DNA of 64,000 bases. Origin: Actinotignum schaalii FB123-CNA-2 (GTDB lineage: Bacteria; Actinomycetota; Actinomycetes; Actinomycetales; Actinomycetaceae). The notes beneath the pieces were generated by a model. It saw nothing but the letters and a program-made list of their open reading frames with translations, was not told the origin of the DNA and did no database searches. Numbering within the stretch: the first letter of the stretch is position 1; the number at the start of each line of letters is the position of its first letter. Of this stretch, positions 9,085-17,955 are shown piece after piece. The stretch is from contig NZ_KE150262.1 of assembly GCF_000411135.1 (NCBI RefSeq), positions 966,824 to 1,030,823 on the forward strand, in the 5' to 3' direction. Position numbers and translations under genes: made by a program.

Positions 9085-9750
9085 GTGACCACATCACCTC
9101 GCATGGAAGGCCGGGATAATAACCAGCCTTCAGCATTCGGCGATGCTGTTTACCAGCGCCTCCTCAAGGAACGCATCATTTGGCTCGGCTCGGAGGTTCG
9201 CGATGATAATGCGAATCAGATTTGCGCCCAGATGATGCTCCTTGCCGCGGAGGATCCGGAGAGCGATATTTACCTATACATTAATTCTCCGGGTGGCTCG
9301 GTCACCGCGGGTATGGCCATTTTTGACACCATGCAGTATGTGCAACCGGATGTTGTGACGGTGGCTATGGGTATGGCGGCCTCGATGGGCCAATTCTTGC
9401 TCTCAGCTGGTACGAAGGGTAAGCGTTATATCACCCCGCATACCCGCGTTCTTATGCACCAGCCTTCGGGCGGCGCCGGCGGGGTAGCCGCTGATATCCG
9501 TATCAACGCCAATCTCATCTTGCAGATGAAGGAAGAACTTGCCGGACTTAACGCTAAGCACACCGGCAAGTCGTTGGAACAGATCCTGGAGGATTCCGAA
9601 CGGGATCACTGGTTCACCGCGCAGGAAGCATTGGAATACGGCTTCGTGGATCACATTATTTCCAATTCGCAGGTCATGCTCAAGAAGCCGAATAGCGATA
9701 ATAACGACGGCGCACTGGAAGCCAGCCACGCGGGGGAGGAGCTCTCATGA
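9085..9750 (+). CDS. clpP1: ATP-dependent Clp protease proteolytic subunit 1
   Basis: Serine peptidase subunit of the Clp protease, which forms heptameric rings and degrades substrates fed by ClpX or ClpC. The GTG start follows an excellent GAGGAAGGAA. The catalytic triad is intact: Ser100 (MAASMG), His125 (MHQP) and Asp174 (ERDHWF), spaced as in E. coli ClpP. The handle region motif INSPGG is present. Length 221 is slightly above average because of the tail. It overlaps clpP2 by ATGA, so the two subunits are likely co-translated; actinobacterial ClpP1 and ClpP2 usually form a mixed tetradecamer. Confidence 0.97.
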   Translation: MTTSPRMEGRDNNQPSAFGDAVYQRLLKERIIWLGSEVRDDNANQICAQMMLLAAEDPESDIYLYINSPGGSVTAGMAIFDTMQYVQPDVVTVAMGMAASMGQFLLSAGTKGKRYITPHTRVLMHQPSGGAGGVAADIRINANLILQMKEELAGLNAKHTGKSLEQILEDSERDHWFTAQEALEYGFVDHIISNSQVMLKKPNSDNNDGALEASHAGEELS

Positions 9751-10478
9751 CGATGAATTTCCGAGCCGCGGGTAACCTGCCCGCCATGATGGCTGCCGGC
9801 TACGGTGCTGGCAACGCTCCCAGCGCTGGTTTCGGCTACGGTAGCGCGGGCCCCATGCCTTCCAACCGCTACGTCCTTCCCGATTTCGAAGAACGCACCC
9901 CTTACGGGTACAAGCGCTCCAACCCCTACACGAAGCTTTTCGAGGATCGCATTATTTTCCTCGGGGTGCAGGTGGATGACGCTTCGGCCGATGATGTGAT
10001 GGCCCAGTTGCTCGTCCTCGAATCGATGGACCCGAACTCCCCGGTGACCATGTACATCAACTCCCCGGGTGGTTCCTTCACCGCGCTCACCGCTATTTAC
10101 GACACCATGCAGTACATCAAGCCGCAGATTCAGACCGTGTGCCTGGGGCAGGCGGCCTCCGCGGCGGCGGTGCTGCTGGCTGCCGGCTCTCCGGGCCGGC
10201 GCCTGGCGCTTCCCAATGCTCGGGTGCTCATCCACCAGCCCGCCATGGAGGGCATGCAAGGCCAGGCCACAGATATTTCTATCGTGGCCGATGAGCTCGA
10301 TCGCATGACGGAATGGTTGGTCAACACCTTGGCCCACCACAGCGGGAAATCTCCCGATCAGGTACGGGCAGATATCCAGCGCGATAAGATCCTCACCGCC
10401 CAGCAGGCCAAGGAATACGGCCTGGTGGACAACGTGCTCGAATCGCGTAAAAATGCGGATACCGTAACCAACGGTTAA
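9747..10478 (+). CDS. clpP2: ATP-dependent Clp protease proteolytic subunit 2
   Basis: Second ClpP paralogue, expected to pair with ClpP1 in a mixed barrel. Active-site residues are seen: Ser138 (GQAASAA), His163 (IHQP) and Asp near 213 (QRDKIL), with INSPGG ahead of them. It carries a longer Gly/Ala/Met-rich N-terminal region (about 50 residues before the ClpP fold begins at [14 protein letters not shown]), which may include a propeptide; the true start could be slightly downstream. The ATG overlaps the clpP1 stop. Unusually, it is cut off from clpX by 1.66 kb of repeat DNA. Confidence 0.96.
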   Translation: MTMNFRAAGNLPAMMAAGYGAGNAPSAGFGYGSAGPMPSNRYVLPDFEERTPYGYKRSNPYTKLFEDRIIFLGVQVDDASADDVMAQLLVLESMDPNSPVTMYINSPGGSFTALTAIYDTMQYIKPQIQTVCLGQAASAAAVLLAAGSPGRRLALPNARVLIHQPAMEGMQGQATDISIVADELDRMTEWLVNTLAHHSGKSPDQVRADIQRDKILTAQQAKEYGLVDNVLESRKNADTVTNG

Positions 10479-10600
10479 TAGAATTCGCGCGCTCGTGCTC
10501 GGGCTTGTAGCTTCGGGCTGTAGCTTCGGGCGGTAGCGCGTATCATGGGCGGGTAGGGGCCAGGTGCTCCTGCCCGCCCACGTGCATGGGGCGGCGGGGC
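10479..10600 (+). other. Spacer after clpP2: 13-bp direct repeat and hairpin
   Basis: Two adjacent identical 13-bp copies TGTAGCTTCGGGC (10506-10518 and 10519-10531) are followed by a 12-bp near-perfect stem, TGGGCGGGTAGG with CCTGCCCGCCCA (10546-10557 with 10569-10580). There is no U tract. It may end clpP1P2 transcription. The 101-bp array starts straight afterwards. Confidence 0.55.
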
Positions 10601-12124
10601 ACGGCGCGGGAGCTGCGCCGTCGTACAACTCACTGACCGGGCGCCCCGCGTGGGAACGTGACCTTTGGGCGAAGATGCGGTGAAATAGGGAAGACGTGCG
10701 TACGGCGCGGGAGCTGCGCCGTCGTACAACTCACTGACCGGGCGCCCCGCGTGGGAACGTGACCTTTGGGCGAAGATGCGGTGAAATAGGGAAGACGTGC
10801 GTACGGCGCGGGAGCTGCGCCGTCGTACAACTCACTGACCGGGCGCCCCGCGTGGGAACGTGACCTTTGGGCGAAGATGCGGTGAAATAGGGAAGACGTG
10901 CGTACGGCGCGGGAGCTGCGCCGTCGTACAACTCACTGACCGGGCGCCCCGCGTGGGAACGTGACCTTTGGGCGAAGATGCGGTGAAATAGGGAAGACGT
11001 GCGTACGGCGCGGGAGCTGCGCCGTCGTACAACTCACTGACCGGGCGCCCCGCGTGGGAACGTGACCTTTGGGCGAAGATGCGGTGAAATAGGGAAGACG
11101 TGCGTACGGCGCGGGAGCTGCGCCGTCGTACAACTCACTGACCGGGCGCCCCGCGTGGGAACGTGACCTTTGGGCGAAGATGCGGTGAAATAGGGAAGAC
11201 GTGCGTACGGCGCGGGAGCTGCGCCGTCGTACAACTCACTGACCGGGCGCCCCGCGTGGGAACGTGACCTTTGGGCGAAGATGCGGTGAAATAGGGAAGA
11301 CGTGCGTACGGCGCGGGAGCTGCGCCGTCGTACAACTCACTGACCGGGCGCCCCGCGTGGGAACGTGACCTTTGGGCGAAGATGCGGTGAAATAGGGAAG
11401 ACGTGCGTACGGCGCGGGAGCTGCGCCGTCGTACAACTCACTGACCGGGCGCCCCGCGTGGGAACGTGACCTTTGGGCGAAGATGCGGTGAAATAGGGAA
11501 GACGTGCGTACGGCGCGGGAGCTGCGCCGTCGTACAACTCACTGACCGGGCGCCCCGCGTGGGAACGTGACCTTTGGGCGAAGATGCGGTGAAATAGGGA
11601 AGACGTGCGTACGGCGCGGGAGCTGCGCCGTCGTACAACTCACTGACCGGGCGCCCCGCGTGGGAACGTGACCTTTGGGCGAAGATGCGGTGAAATAGGG
11701 AAGACGTGCGTACGGCGCGGGAGCTGCGCCGTCGTACAACTCACTGACCGGGCGCCCCGCGTGGGAACGTGACCTTTGGGCGAAGATGCGGTGAAATAGG
11801 GAAGACGTGCGTACGGCGCGGGAGCTGCGCCGTCGTACAACTCACTGACCGGGCGCCCCGCGTGGGAACGTGACCTTTGGGCGAAGATGCGGTGAAATAG
11901 GGAAGACGTGCGTACGGCGCGGGAGCTGCGCCGTCGTACAACTCACTGACCGGGCGCCCCGCGTGGGAACGTGACCTTTGGGCGAAGATGCGGTGAAATA
12001 GGGAAGACGTGCGTACGGCGCGGGAGCTGCGCCGTCGTACAACTCACTGACCGGGCGCCCCGCGTGGGAACGTGACCTTTGGGCGAAGATGCGGTGAAAT
12101 AGGGAAGACGTGCGTACGGCGCGG
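10601..12124 (+). repeat. 101-bp tandem array, 15 full copies plus a 9-bp remnant
   Basis: Fifteen consecutive 101-bp units start at 10601 and every 101 bases after it, ending at 12115; ACGGCGCGG (12116-12124) begins a sixteenth copy. The copies look identical wherever I compared them. Each unit holds a hairpin (7-bp stem ACGGCGC/GCGCCGT around GGGAGCT) followed at once by GTCGT, and two related words TGACC-GGGCG and TGACC-TTT-GGGCG. No spacer separates the units. Because 101 is not a multiple of three, it does not encode a repeat protein. The array ends 9 bases before the clpX ribosome-binding site, so the clpX promoter must lie inside or upstream of it. Confidence 0.98.
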
Positions 12125-12143
12125 CCGCGAGGCAAGGAGGAAC

Positions 12144-13403
12144 ATGGCGACCGTCGATGCAGCAGAAGCTCTCAAGTGTTCGTTCTGCCAGAAAACCCAA
12201 CGCCAGGTGAAGAAACTCATCACCGGCTCGGGTGTATATATCTGCAATGAATGCATTGAGCTATGCAATGAGATTATCGCCGAGGAATTCGGGAAGGAAA
12301 ACGATGGTTTTTCCCCGAATGAGCTTCCCGTTCCCGCTGATATTTACGCGTTTTTGAATGAGTATGTGGTGGGGCAGGATGCCGCGAAGCGCACGCTCGC
12401 CGTCGCCGTGTATAACCACTACAAGCGTTTGCGCGCCAAAGCTGCGCCGCGCCCCGCCGATGGTGAGGATACCGTTGAGCTCGGCAAGTCCAATATTTTG
12501 CTGCTTGGACCCACCGGAACTGGGAAAACGTATCTTGCCCAGTCGCTGGCGCGGATGCTTGATGTGCCCTTCGCGATCGCGGATGCCACCTCTCTCACCG
12601 AAGCCGGGTACGTGGGCGAAGATGTCGAGAATATTTTATTGCGGCTCGTGCAGGCTGCCGGTGATGATGTGAAAAAGGCCGAATCCGGCATTATTTACAT
12701 CGATGAAATCGATAAAATCACGCGCAAATCTGAAAATCCTTCCATTACCCGCGACGTGTCGGGGGAGGGCGTACAGCAGGCACTCCTCAAAATTGTGGAG
12801 GGGACGGTCGCGGCGGTGCCGCCGCAGGGCGGGCGCAAGCACCCCCAGCAGGACTATCTCCAGATCAATACCTCGAATATTCTTTTTATTTGCGCCGGTG
12901 CGTTTGCGGGTTTGGAAGATGTTATATCTACCCGCGTAGGGCGCCACGGTATCGGTTTCGGGGCACAATTGCACGACGCCGACGCCCATTCGGATATGCT
13001 CTCGCAGGTCACCCCGGAGGACCTCCACAAATACGGCCTCATCCCGGAGCTGGTGGGGCGCCTGCCCGTTATTGCCACGGTAGAAGCACTGGGCGAAGAC
13101 GACCTGGTGCAGATCCTCACCGAGCCGCGCAATGCCCTCGTCAAGCAGTACACCCGAATGTTTGAGCTGGACGGGGTGCACCTGACCTTCCAGGACGAGG
13201 CGCTGCGTGCCATGGCACGTGAAGCTATGGAACGGGGCACCGGGGCGCGCGGGCTGCGCTCCATTATGGAACGGGTACTCGGCCCGGCCATGTTTGATGT
13301 GCCTTCCCGCAAGGATGTCCGGGAAGTGATTGTGACCCGCGCGGCGGTCACGGACGGTGCACCTGTGGAGATTGTTTCCGCTGCGCAACGGAAGAGCGCT
13401 TAG
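12144..13403 (+). CDS. clpX: Clp protease ATP-binding unfoldase ClpX
   Basis: AAA+ unfoldase that recognises tagged or native substrates and feeds them into ClpP. The ATG is chosen because AAGGAGG lies at 12134-12140; the frame stays open upstream only by running into the repeat array. The N-terminal zinc-binding domain shows C12-x2-C15 and CNEC. The AAA+ core has Walker A (GPTGTGKTY), Walker B (IIYIDEID) and the family GYVGEDVE segment. Length 419 is normal. The stop codon overlaps the next start. Confidence 0.97.
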   Translation: MATVDAAEALKCSFCQKTQRQVKKLITGSGVYICNECIELCNEIIAEEFGKENDGFSPNELPVPADIYAFLNEYVVGQDAAKRTLAVAVYNHYKRLRAKAAPRPADGEDTVELGKSNILLLGPTGTGKTYLAQSLARMLDVPFAIADATSLTEAGYVGEDVENILLRLVQAAGDDVKKAESGIIYIDEIDKITRKSENPSITRDVSGEGVQQALLKIVEGTVAAVPPQGGRKHPQQDYLQINTSNILFICAGAFAGLEDVISTRVGRHGIGFGAQLHDADAHSDMLSQVTPEDLHKYGLIPELVGRLPVIATVEALGEDDLVQILTEPRNALVKQYTRMFELDGVHLTFQDEALRAMAREAMERGTGARGLRSIMERVLGPAMFDVPSRKDVREVIVTRAAVTDGAPVEIVSAAQRKSA

Positions 13404-13816
13404 TGGGCGGCGAAGGGATGCGGCGCCATCCGGATGCAGAACGCTGCGCCGCGGAACTCGGGGCTTTGCGGGCGCGCCTCGACGTTTTGGATGCCCAGCT
13501 TATTGAGCTGCTGGGGCAACGCAAGCAGGTGACCGATGCCGTGGGGAGCCTCAAGGACCGCTACCGGCTTCCCGCTCGCGATATGGCGCGCGAAGGTGTC
13601 CAGCACGCTCGAATTGCCGAGCTGGCGCGCGGGGCGGGGCTAGATCCCGACTTCGCGGTGCGGGTGCATAATGTCATCACCTCGCGGGCCGTCGAGGATC
13701 ACCAGCGTATTTCCCGCGCTTCTCGTGCTGCGCAGGCTTCCCGCGCTGCGCAGGCTGGCCGTGTTGTTCAGGCTCAGCGCGCTGAGCGTGAAGCTGGCGA
13801 TGAAGGCGCGCACTAG
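13403..13816 (+). CDS. Chorismate mutase, AroQ type
   Basis: Small all-helical chorismate mutase that converts chorismate to prephenate for Phe/Tyr synthesis. Helix 1 carries the typical pattern RLDVLDAQLIELLGQRKQV (about residues 26-45), followed by AREGVQHARIAELARGAGLD and the third helix. Length 137 includes an Ala/Arg/Gln-rich tail (repeated SRAAQA-like units from about 107) not expected in the fold; it is encoded by short tandem DNA repeats near 13719-13780. GTG at 13403 overlaps the clpX TAG; ATG 13418 is an alternative but has no properly spaced ribosome site. The 77 bases to convergent fadD hold no clear terminator. Confidence 0.85.
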   Translation: MGGEGMRRHPDAERCAAELGALRARLDVLDAQLIELLGQRKQVTDAVGSLKDRYRLPARDMAREGVQHARIAELARGAGLDPDFAVRVHNVITSRAVEDHQRISRASRAAQASRAAQAGRVVQAQRAEREAGDEGAH

Positions 13817-13893
13817 CTTCGCCCCGCACAAGGAAAAACGAGTCGGGGCGCGGACTAAGGTAGCCCACGCCCCGCTCCCAGCCGAACTATGAC

Positions 13894-15729
13894 CTAATCG
13901 CGGTTCTTATCGCCCTTATCCCCGTAAATATCGCGCCCGATCACGGCGGCGAAATCGCGGAGTACCGCGGTGCGCTTCACCTTGAGGGAGGCGGTGAGGT
14001 AGCCGTTCTCCGGGGTGAAGTCGATAGGCAGAATAACGAATTTGCGGATGGATTCCGCGCGGGAAACCGCTTCGTTGGTGCGCTTAATGGCGCGATCCAC
14101 CGCGGCGATAATCTGCGGATCGTGCACGGCCTCCGAAACGGACATTGCCGGCAGATTCTTGTTCTTCAGCCAGATAGGCAGCATCTCCGCGTCCAGGGTG
14201 ATAAGCGCACCCACGAAAGGCCGCTGATCACCCACTACAACCACCTGCGAAATAAGTGGGTGTCCACGCAGCCGGTCTTCCAGGATTGCGGGAGAGACGT
14301 TCTTCCCCCCGGCGGTCACAATAAGTTCCTTCTTCCGCCCGGTAATCCACACGAAGCCATCTTCGATCTTGCCGAGGTCACCGGTGCGATACCAGCCGTC
14401 CTCGGTAAAAGCCTTGGCGGTTTCTTCCGGATTATTCAGGTACTTGTGGAAAACGTGATCGCCCTTGACAAGCACTTCGCCGTCGGTATCAATCGCAACG
14501 TGGCAGCCGGGATAGGCCGGACCCACCGAGCCGATTCGCTGGTGGTTGAAGCGGTTCACCGTGGTGGGTGCGGAGGTTTCCGTCGCTCCGTAGCCTTCGA
14601 AAATATTAATCCCGATGCCGCGGAAGAAATGCCCGAGCCGTGCACCCAGCGGCGCGCCACCAGAAATCACATTCTCGAGGTTCCCGCCGGTAATCTCCTT
14701 AATCTTGGAGTAGACCAGGCGTTCACCCACTTCGTGTTGGGCCCGCAATGCTAGCGAAGGCCCGGCTGCACTATCGAGGGCCCGCGAATAAGCAATCGCC
14801 ACTTTGGCGTAGTAGCGGAAAATCTTCTGTTTCACGCCGGTGGCCTGGGCATCCGCCGCGTTGTAAATCTTTTCGAAAACACGCGGCACTGCCAAAATGT
14901 AATGCGGCTTGAAAGACTTCATATCTTCGACGAGGTTATGGGTATCGGGGCAGTGCCCGATGGTATTGCCCGCGTAGAAAGCCACCAGGTTAATAAAGCG
15001 CGCGAAAACATGGGCCATGGGGAGGAAGAGCAGGGTACGTTTCTCGCCGGAGAGGATCGGGGCGAGGTTATCATCCAACGGCCCGTTAATAACGACGTGC
15101 AGCAGGTTGCGGTGGCTGAGAACCACGCCCTTGGGCCGGCCTGTCGAGCCAGAGGTGTAGATGACGGTAGCTTCGTCGTCGGCATGCATAGCATCGATAC
15201 GGCGGTCAATCTCAGCATCGAGATCCATGGTGCCGCGCGCGGAAATCCGGGCCAGGTCATCATCAGAAATAACGAAAATATCGCTAAAGAAATCAAAATC
15301 GGAACGGAAAGGCGCCATAACGGCGGCCATCTGCCGGTTTTCGACGACGGCAAAACGGCAGTGCGCATCTTCTACAATCCAGCGAGCCTGCTCCGTGGAA
15401 TCAGTTTCGTACACGGTGACGGCCATCGCACCAATGGACCACAGCGCGAAATCAACAACGCAGAATTCATAGCGGGTGTGACACATGAGAGCGATACGAT
15501 CCCCGGGCTGGACGCCCATGGCGATAAAGCCGCGTGCCAGCGCGCGATATTCGGATTCGAAAGTCCGCCATGCCACCGGCACCCATTGCCCCAGCGAGGC
15601 TTTGCGTGCCACCACGGTGCGCTCGGGCTGCTCGCGTGCGATGTTACGGAAAACCCACGGAATCGTCATTTCATCGGTGATATGAATCTTTCCGGGAGTG
15701 AAAACTTCAGTCCGCTCGATTTCGGCCAT
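13894..15729 (-). CDS. fadD: Long-chain acyl-CoA synthetase (AMP-forming)
   Basis: Adenylate-forming enzyme activating fatty acids with ATP and CoA. The ATG follows GAGGAG and removes 23 unlikely residues of a longer frame. Signature motifs are present: AMP-binding P-loop YTSGSTGRPKGVVLSH, the GYGATETS motif, YRTGDLG and the C-terminal lysine region GRKKELIVTAGGKN. Length 611 matches the actinobacterial long-chain family (often labelled FadD15 or AMP-dependent synthetase). It is monocistronic and divergent from the deacetylase gene; substrate chain length cannot be read from the sequence. Confidence 0.92.
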   Translation of the reverse strand: MAEIERTEVFTPGKIHITDEMTIPWVFRNIAREQPERTVVARKASLGQWVPVAWRTFESEYRALARGFIAMGVQPGDRIALMCHTRYEFCVVDFALWSIGAMAVTVYETDSTEQARWIVEDAHCRFAVVENRQMAAVMAPFRSDFDFFSDIFVISDDDLARISARGTMDLDAEIDRRIDAMHADDEATVIYTSGSTGRPKGVVLSHRNLLHVVINGPLDDNLAPILSGEKRTLLFLPMAHVFARFINLVAFYAGNTIGHCPDTHNLVEDMKSFKPHYILAVPRVFEKIYNAADAQATGVKQKIFRYYAKVAIAYSRALDSAAGPSLALRAQHEVGERLVYSKIKEITGGNLENVISGGAPLGARLGHFFRGIGINIFEGYGATETSAPTTVNRFNHQRIGSVGPAYPGCHVAIDTDGEVLVKGDHVFHKYLNNPEETAKAFTEDGWYRTGDLGKIEDGFVWITGRKKELIVTAGGKNVSPAILEDRLRGHPLISQVVVVGDQRPFVGALITLDAEMLPIWLKNKNLPAMSVSEAVHDPQIIAAVDRAIKRTNEAVSRAESIRKFVILPIDFTPENGYLTASLKVKRTAVLRDFAAVIGRDIYGDKGDKNRD

Positions 15730-15799
15730 GATTCTCCTCAAGGTTACGCGTGAGTAAGTAAAGTGTACGGCACGCGCAGGAAACGGGGGTGGAGGCACG

Positions 15800-16765
15800 A
15801 TGAGAGAGTTCTCATTACCTCCTCACCGCGATATTAACACGGGGCGGAACACTGGAGCCATGACGATCTCCATGAATGCTCTGCTTGCCGTGCTGCTACT
15901 TGTGGCGGCACTGTCCGTTGTCCTCCTTGAAACTTCAGTACGACGACGCATCCGCGCCTTCCGGCCCCTTCAGCTTTTTACGCTGGGAAGTGCTTTCCTT
16001 CTCGTTCCGGCTAATATCGCCCTGCTGGGCGGGAATGCGCCCGCGAACCTGGAGCGGTGGGTGAGCCTGGGCTCCGTTGCGGCGCTGGCCACCCAGCTCC
16101 TTCTCCTGGTGAGTGGCTGGATTCCGGTGGGGGCGGCGGCGCCCACGCGCCGTATTCTCGCCGTCGGGGCGCATCCTGATGATCTGGAATTGGCATGCGG
16201 GGGTACTCTGGCGCGCTTGGCCGATGCGGGGCATGAGATTCATGCCATCGTGGCGGCGGACGGTGCGGTGGGAGGTAATGCCGGGGAGCGGGCCGGGGAA
16301 GCCCGGCGCGCCGGTACGTTCCTCGGGGTGACCTCACTGCGCACCCTCGGCCTACCCGATACCTGCCTCGCCGAACACGAAAACACTCTCACCGCCGCTA
16401 TTGAAGAAAAAATCCGCACCCTCAACCCGGATATTATTTTCACCCATTCAGCCCACGACCAGCACCAGGACCACACCGCCGTGCACCGCGCCACCATGCG
16501 GGCCGGACGGCGCCACCCGGCGATTCTTTGCTATGAATCCCCCTCCGCTACCGCAAACTTTTCTCCGCAAGTCTTCGTGGATATCACCGAGTACACCGGG
16601 GTGAAAAGCGCCGGGGTGGCTATCCACGCCGACCAGATGGACAAGCCGTATATGGCCGGTGACGTCCTCACCGCCAAAGCTAATTTCCGGGGCGAACAAG
16701 CCAAAATGGAGGCCGCGGAAGCTTTTGAAGCGGTACGCATTCCCGCTTTCCGGGGCGTGCTCTAA
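15800..16765 (+). CDS. Membrane-anchored PIG-L family N-deacetylase
   Basis: Zinc-dependent de-N-acetylase fold of the PIG-L/LmbE family, which removes acetyl groups from GlcNAc-type sugars. Two to three N-terminal hydrophobic segments (about residues 25-110) anchor the catalytic domain, which shows the zinc motif AHPDDLEL and the distal HDQHQDH. ATG 15800 follows GGAGG with good spacing; ATG 15860 (MTISMNALL) is the alternative and would begin nearer the first membrane helix. It opens a cluster with an ATP-grasp protein and a glycosyltransferase. Substrate is not known; MshB- or Mca-type thiol metabolism is less likely because of the membrane anchor and the neighbours. Confidence 0.85.
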   Translation: MREFSLPPHRDINTGRNTGAMTISMNALLAVLLLVAALSVVLLETSVRRRIRAFRPLQLFTLGSAFLLVPANIALLGGNAPANLERWVSLGSVAALATQLLLLVSGWIPVGAAAPTRRILAVGAHPDDLELACGGTLARLADAGHEIHAIVAADGAVGGNAGERAGEARRAGTFLGVTSLRTLGLPDTCLAEHENTLTAAIEEKIRTLNPDIIFTHSAHDQHQDHTAVHRATMRAGRRHPAILCYESPSATANFSPQVFVDITEYTGVKSAGVAIHADQMDKPYMAGDVLTAKANFRGEQAKMEAAEAFEAVRIPAFRGVL

Positions 16766-16775
16766 ATCTTCGTGG

Positions 16776-16965
16776 CGTGCTCTCAGCCCGGGGTGCCTGC
16801 CTGCACCGTGCCTGCGCCGTTGCACTGCCCGCACCGCGAGCGCCGTCGCTCCGTGCGCCTGCGCGCGCCGTGGGCACCGTTGCCCCGTGCCTGTTCTGCT
16901 ACACCGTGCGAACTACGAGCACCGTCGCACCGTCCGTGCACCGTTGCCCCGTCCCCTCCATCTTC
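16776..16965 (+). repeat. GCACCGT/GCGCCGT-rich spacer
   Basis: The spacer between the deacetylase and the ATP-grasp gene is almost wholly composed of short degenerate words: GCACCGT about five times and GCGCCGT about three times, interspersed with GTGC and GTTGC. No clear period and no gene are seen. The same words fill the spacers at 3790-3905 and 8870-8985. Confidence 0.6.
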
Positions 16966-16980
16966 TATCGAAGGACCATT

Positions 16981-17955
16981 ATGATGAATCATTCACCTCT
17001 CAGCTCCCGCCCGCGCATGCTTGTCACCGGCGCCAGTGGCCCGGCTGGATCCTCCCTCCTCACCCAGCTGAGAGCCAGGGGAATTCCGGCGCTTGGTGTC
17101 GATATGGCGCCCCGTCCCCGCGCCGATGGCGCGACGATCCTCCGGTGCCCGCCCGCCACCGCCCCGGATTTTGTGAGTGCTCTGGCCGCTATCTGTGAGG
17201 AACACTCGATTGGTCTCCTTATCCCCACGGTGGATGAAGAACTCTCCGTTCTCGCCCCGCTCCGTACCGCGCTGCTTCACCGCGCTCGCATTGCGGTAGC
17301 CCCCACCGCAGCGGTGGCGATTGCTGCCGATAAATGGCTCACCCATCGGGTAGCGGAGAGTAGTGGCCTGGCCGTGCCCCGCAGCCTGGAGGGCCCTGCC
17401 CTCACCGAAGAAGGCGCATACTGGCTCGGTTTCCCCTATGTGGTACGCCCGCGGGTAGCACGCGGCGGGCGCGGGGTACGCCTGGAAACATCATTCCCGC
17501 CCACCGTGCCACTGCGCGAGACCGAGATGGTTTCCGCCTTCCTCCCCGGAACCGAATACTGCGCGCAGCTGTATCTGCCTGCCCCGGGAAGCCCGCGACG
17601 GAACGGGGCCGCGAACGGCGCGGGAGATAACGCCCGGCGTCGTCCCACCGTCGTCGTGCTGGAAAAAACTAGCTTGGCTTCCGGTCAGCACGGAAACGCG
17701 ACCGGGGTTCGGCGTGTGAAAGCCCCGGACGTTGCCGAGCTGGCGCTCGCTGCGGCTCGGGCGGTGGGCCTGAACGGAGCGGCCGACGTTGATATCCGCC
17801 GCGATACCCAAGGCCGCCCCGCCCTCATCGAAATCAATGCCCGTTTTGGCGCGCATAGCGCTCACGCACCCGAATTGCTGGACGCGCTCCTGGAGGCTTA
17901 CGCACCCGCGCAGGCTACTTTGGCACCGTGCAGCACCGTCGAGGTGACCGCATGA
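16981..17955 (+). CDS. ATP-grasp family ligase
   Basis: Cytosolic ATP-dependent carboxylate-amine (or thiol) ligase of the ATP-grasp superfamily. An N-terminal Rossmann-like preATP-grasp domain (VTGASGPAGSSLL, then LIPTVDEELSVLAP) is followed by the ATP-grasp core with AADKWLTHR, a lysine/glycine-poor loop (RGGRGVRLE) and the metal-binding EINARFG near the C-terminus. Start is one of two adjacent ATGs after GAAGGA. It overlaps the glycosyltransferase by ATGA. By context it may attach an amino acid or other acyl group to an amine exposed by the deacetylase, or make a precursor; this is inference. A low-complexity insert lies near residues 200-220. Confidence 0.8.
   Translation: MMNHSPLSSRPRMLVTGASGPAGSSLLTQLRARGIPALGVDMAPRPRADGATILRCPPATAPDFVSALAAICEEHSIGLLIPTVDEELSVLAPLRTALLHRARIAVAPTAAVAIAADKWLTHRVAESSGLAVPRSLEGPALTEEGAYWLGFPYVVRPRVARGGRGVRLETSFPPTVPLRETEMVSAFLPGTEYCAQLYLPAPGSPRRNGAANGAGDNARRRPTVVVLEKTSLASGQHGNATGVRRVKAPDVAELALAAARAVGLNGAADVDIRRDTQGRPALIEINARFGAHSAHAPELLDALLEAYAPAQATLAPCSTVEVTA

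Noticed and set aside
10601-12124. CRISPR array
   Set aside because: The whole 101-bp unit repeats, with no variable spacers and no cas genes nearby.
12072-12143. N-terminal extension of ClpX into the array
   Set aside because: AAGGAGG and the normal ClpX start at 12144; the extra 24 residues are translated repeat.
10475-12268. Series of 66-codon minus-strand open frames repeated every 101 bases
   Set aside because: They arise from the repeat itself; 101 is not a multiple of three, so each spans two units in different frames. No ribosome sites or domains.
13817-13893. Terminator between chorismate mutase and fadD
   Set aside because: GCCCCG/CGGGGC pair at 13821-13826 and 13844-13849 has a 17-base loop and no U tract; too weak to annotate.
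16777-16980. N-terminal extension of the ATP-grasp gene into the GCACCGT spacer
   Set aside because: The extension is low-complexity translation of repeat DNA; a good GAAGGA site supports the ATG pair at 16981/16984.
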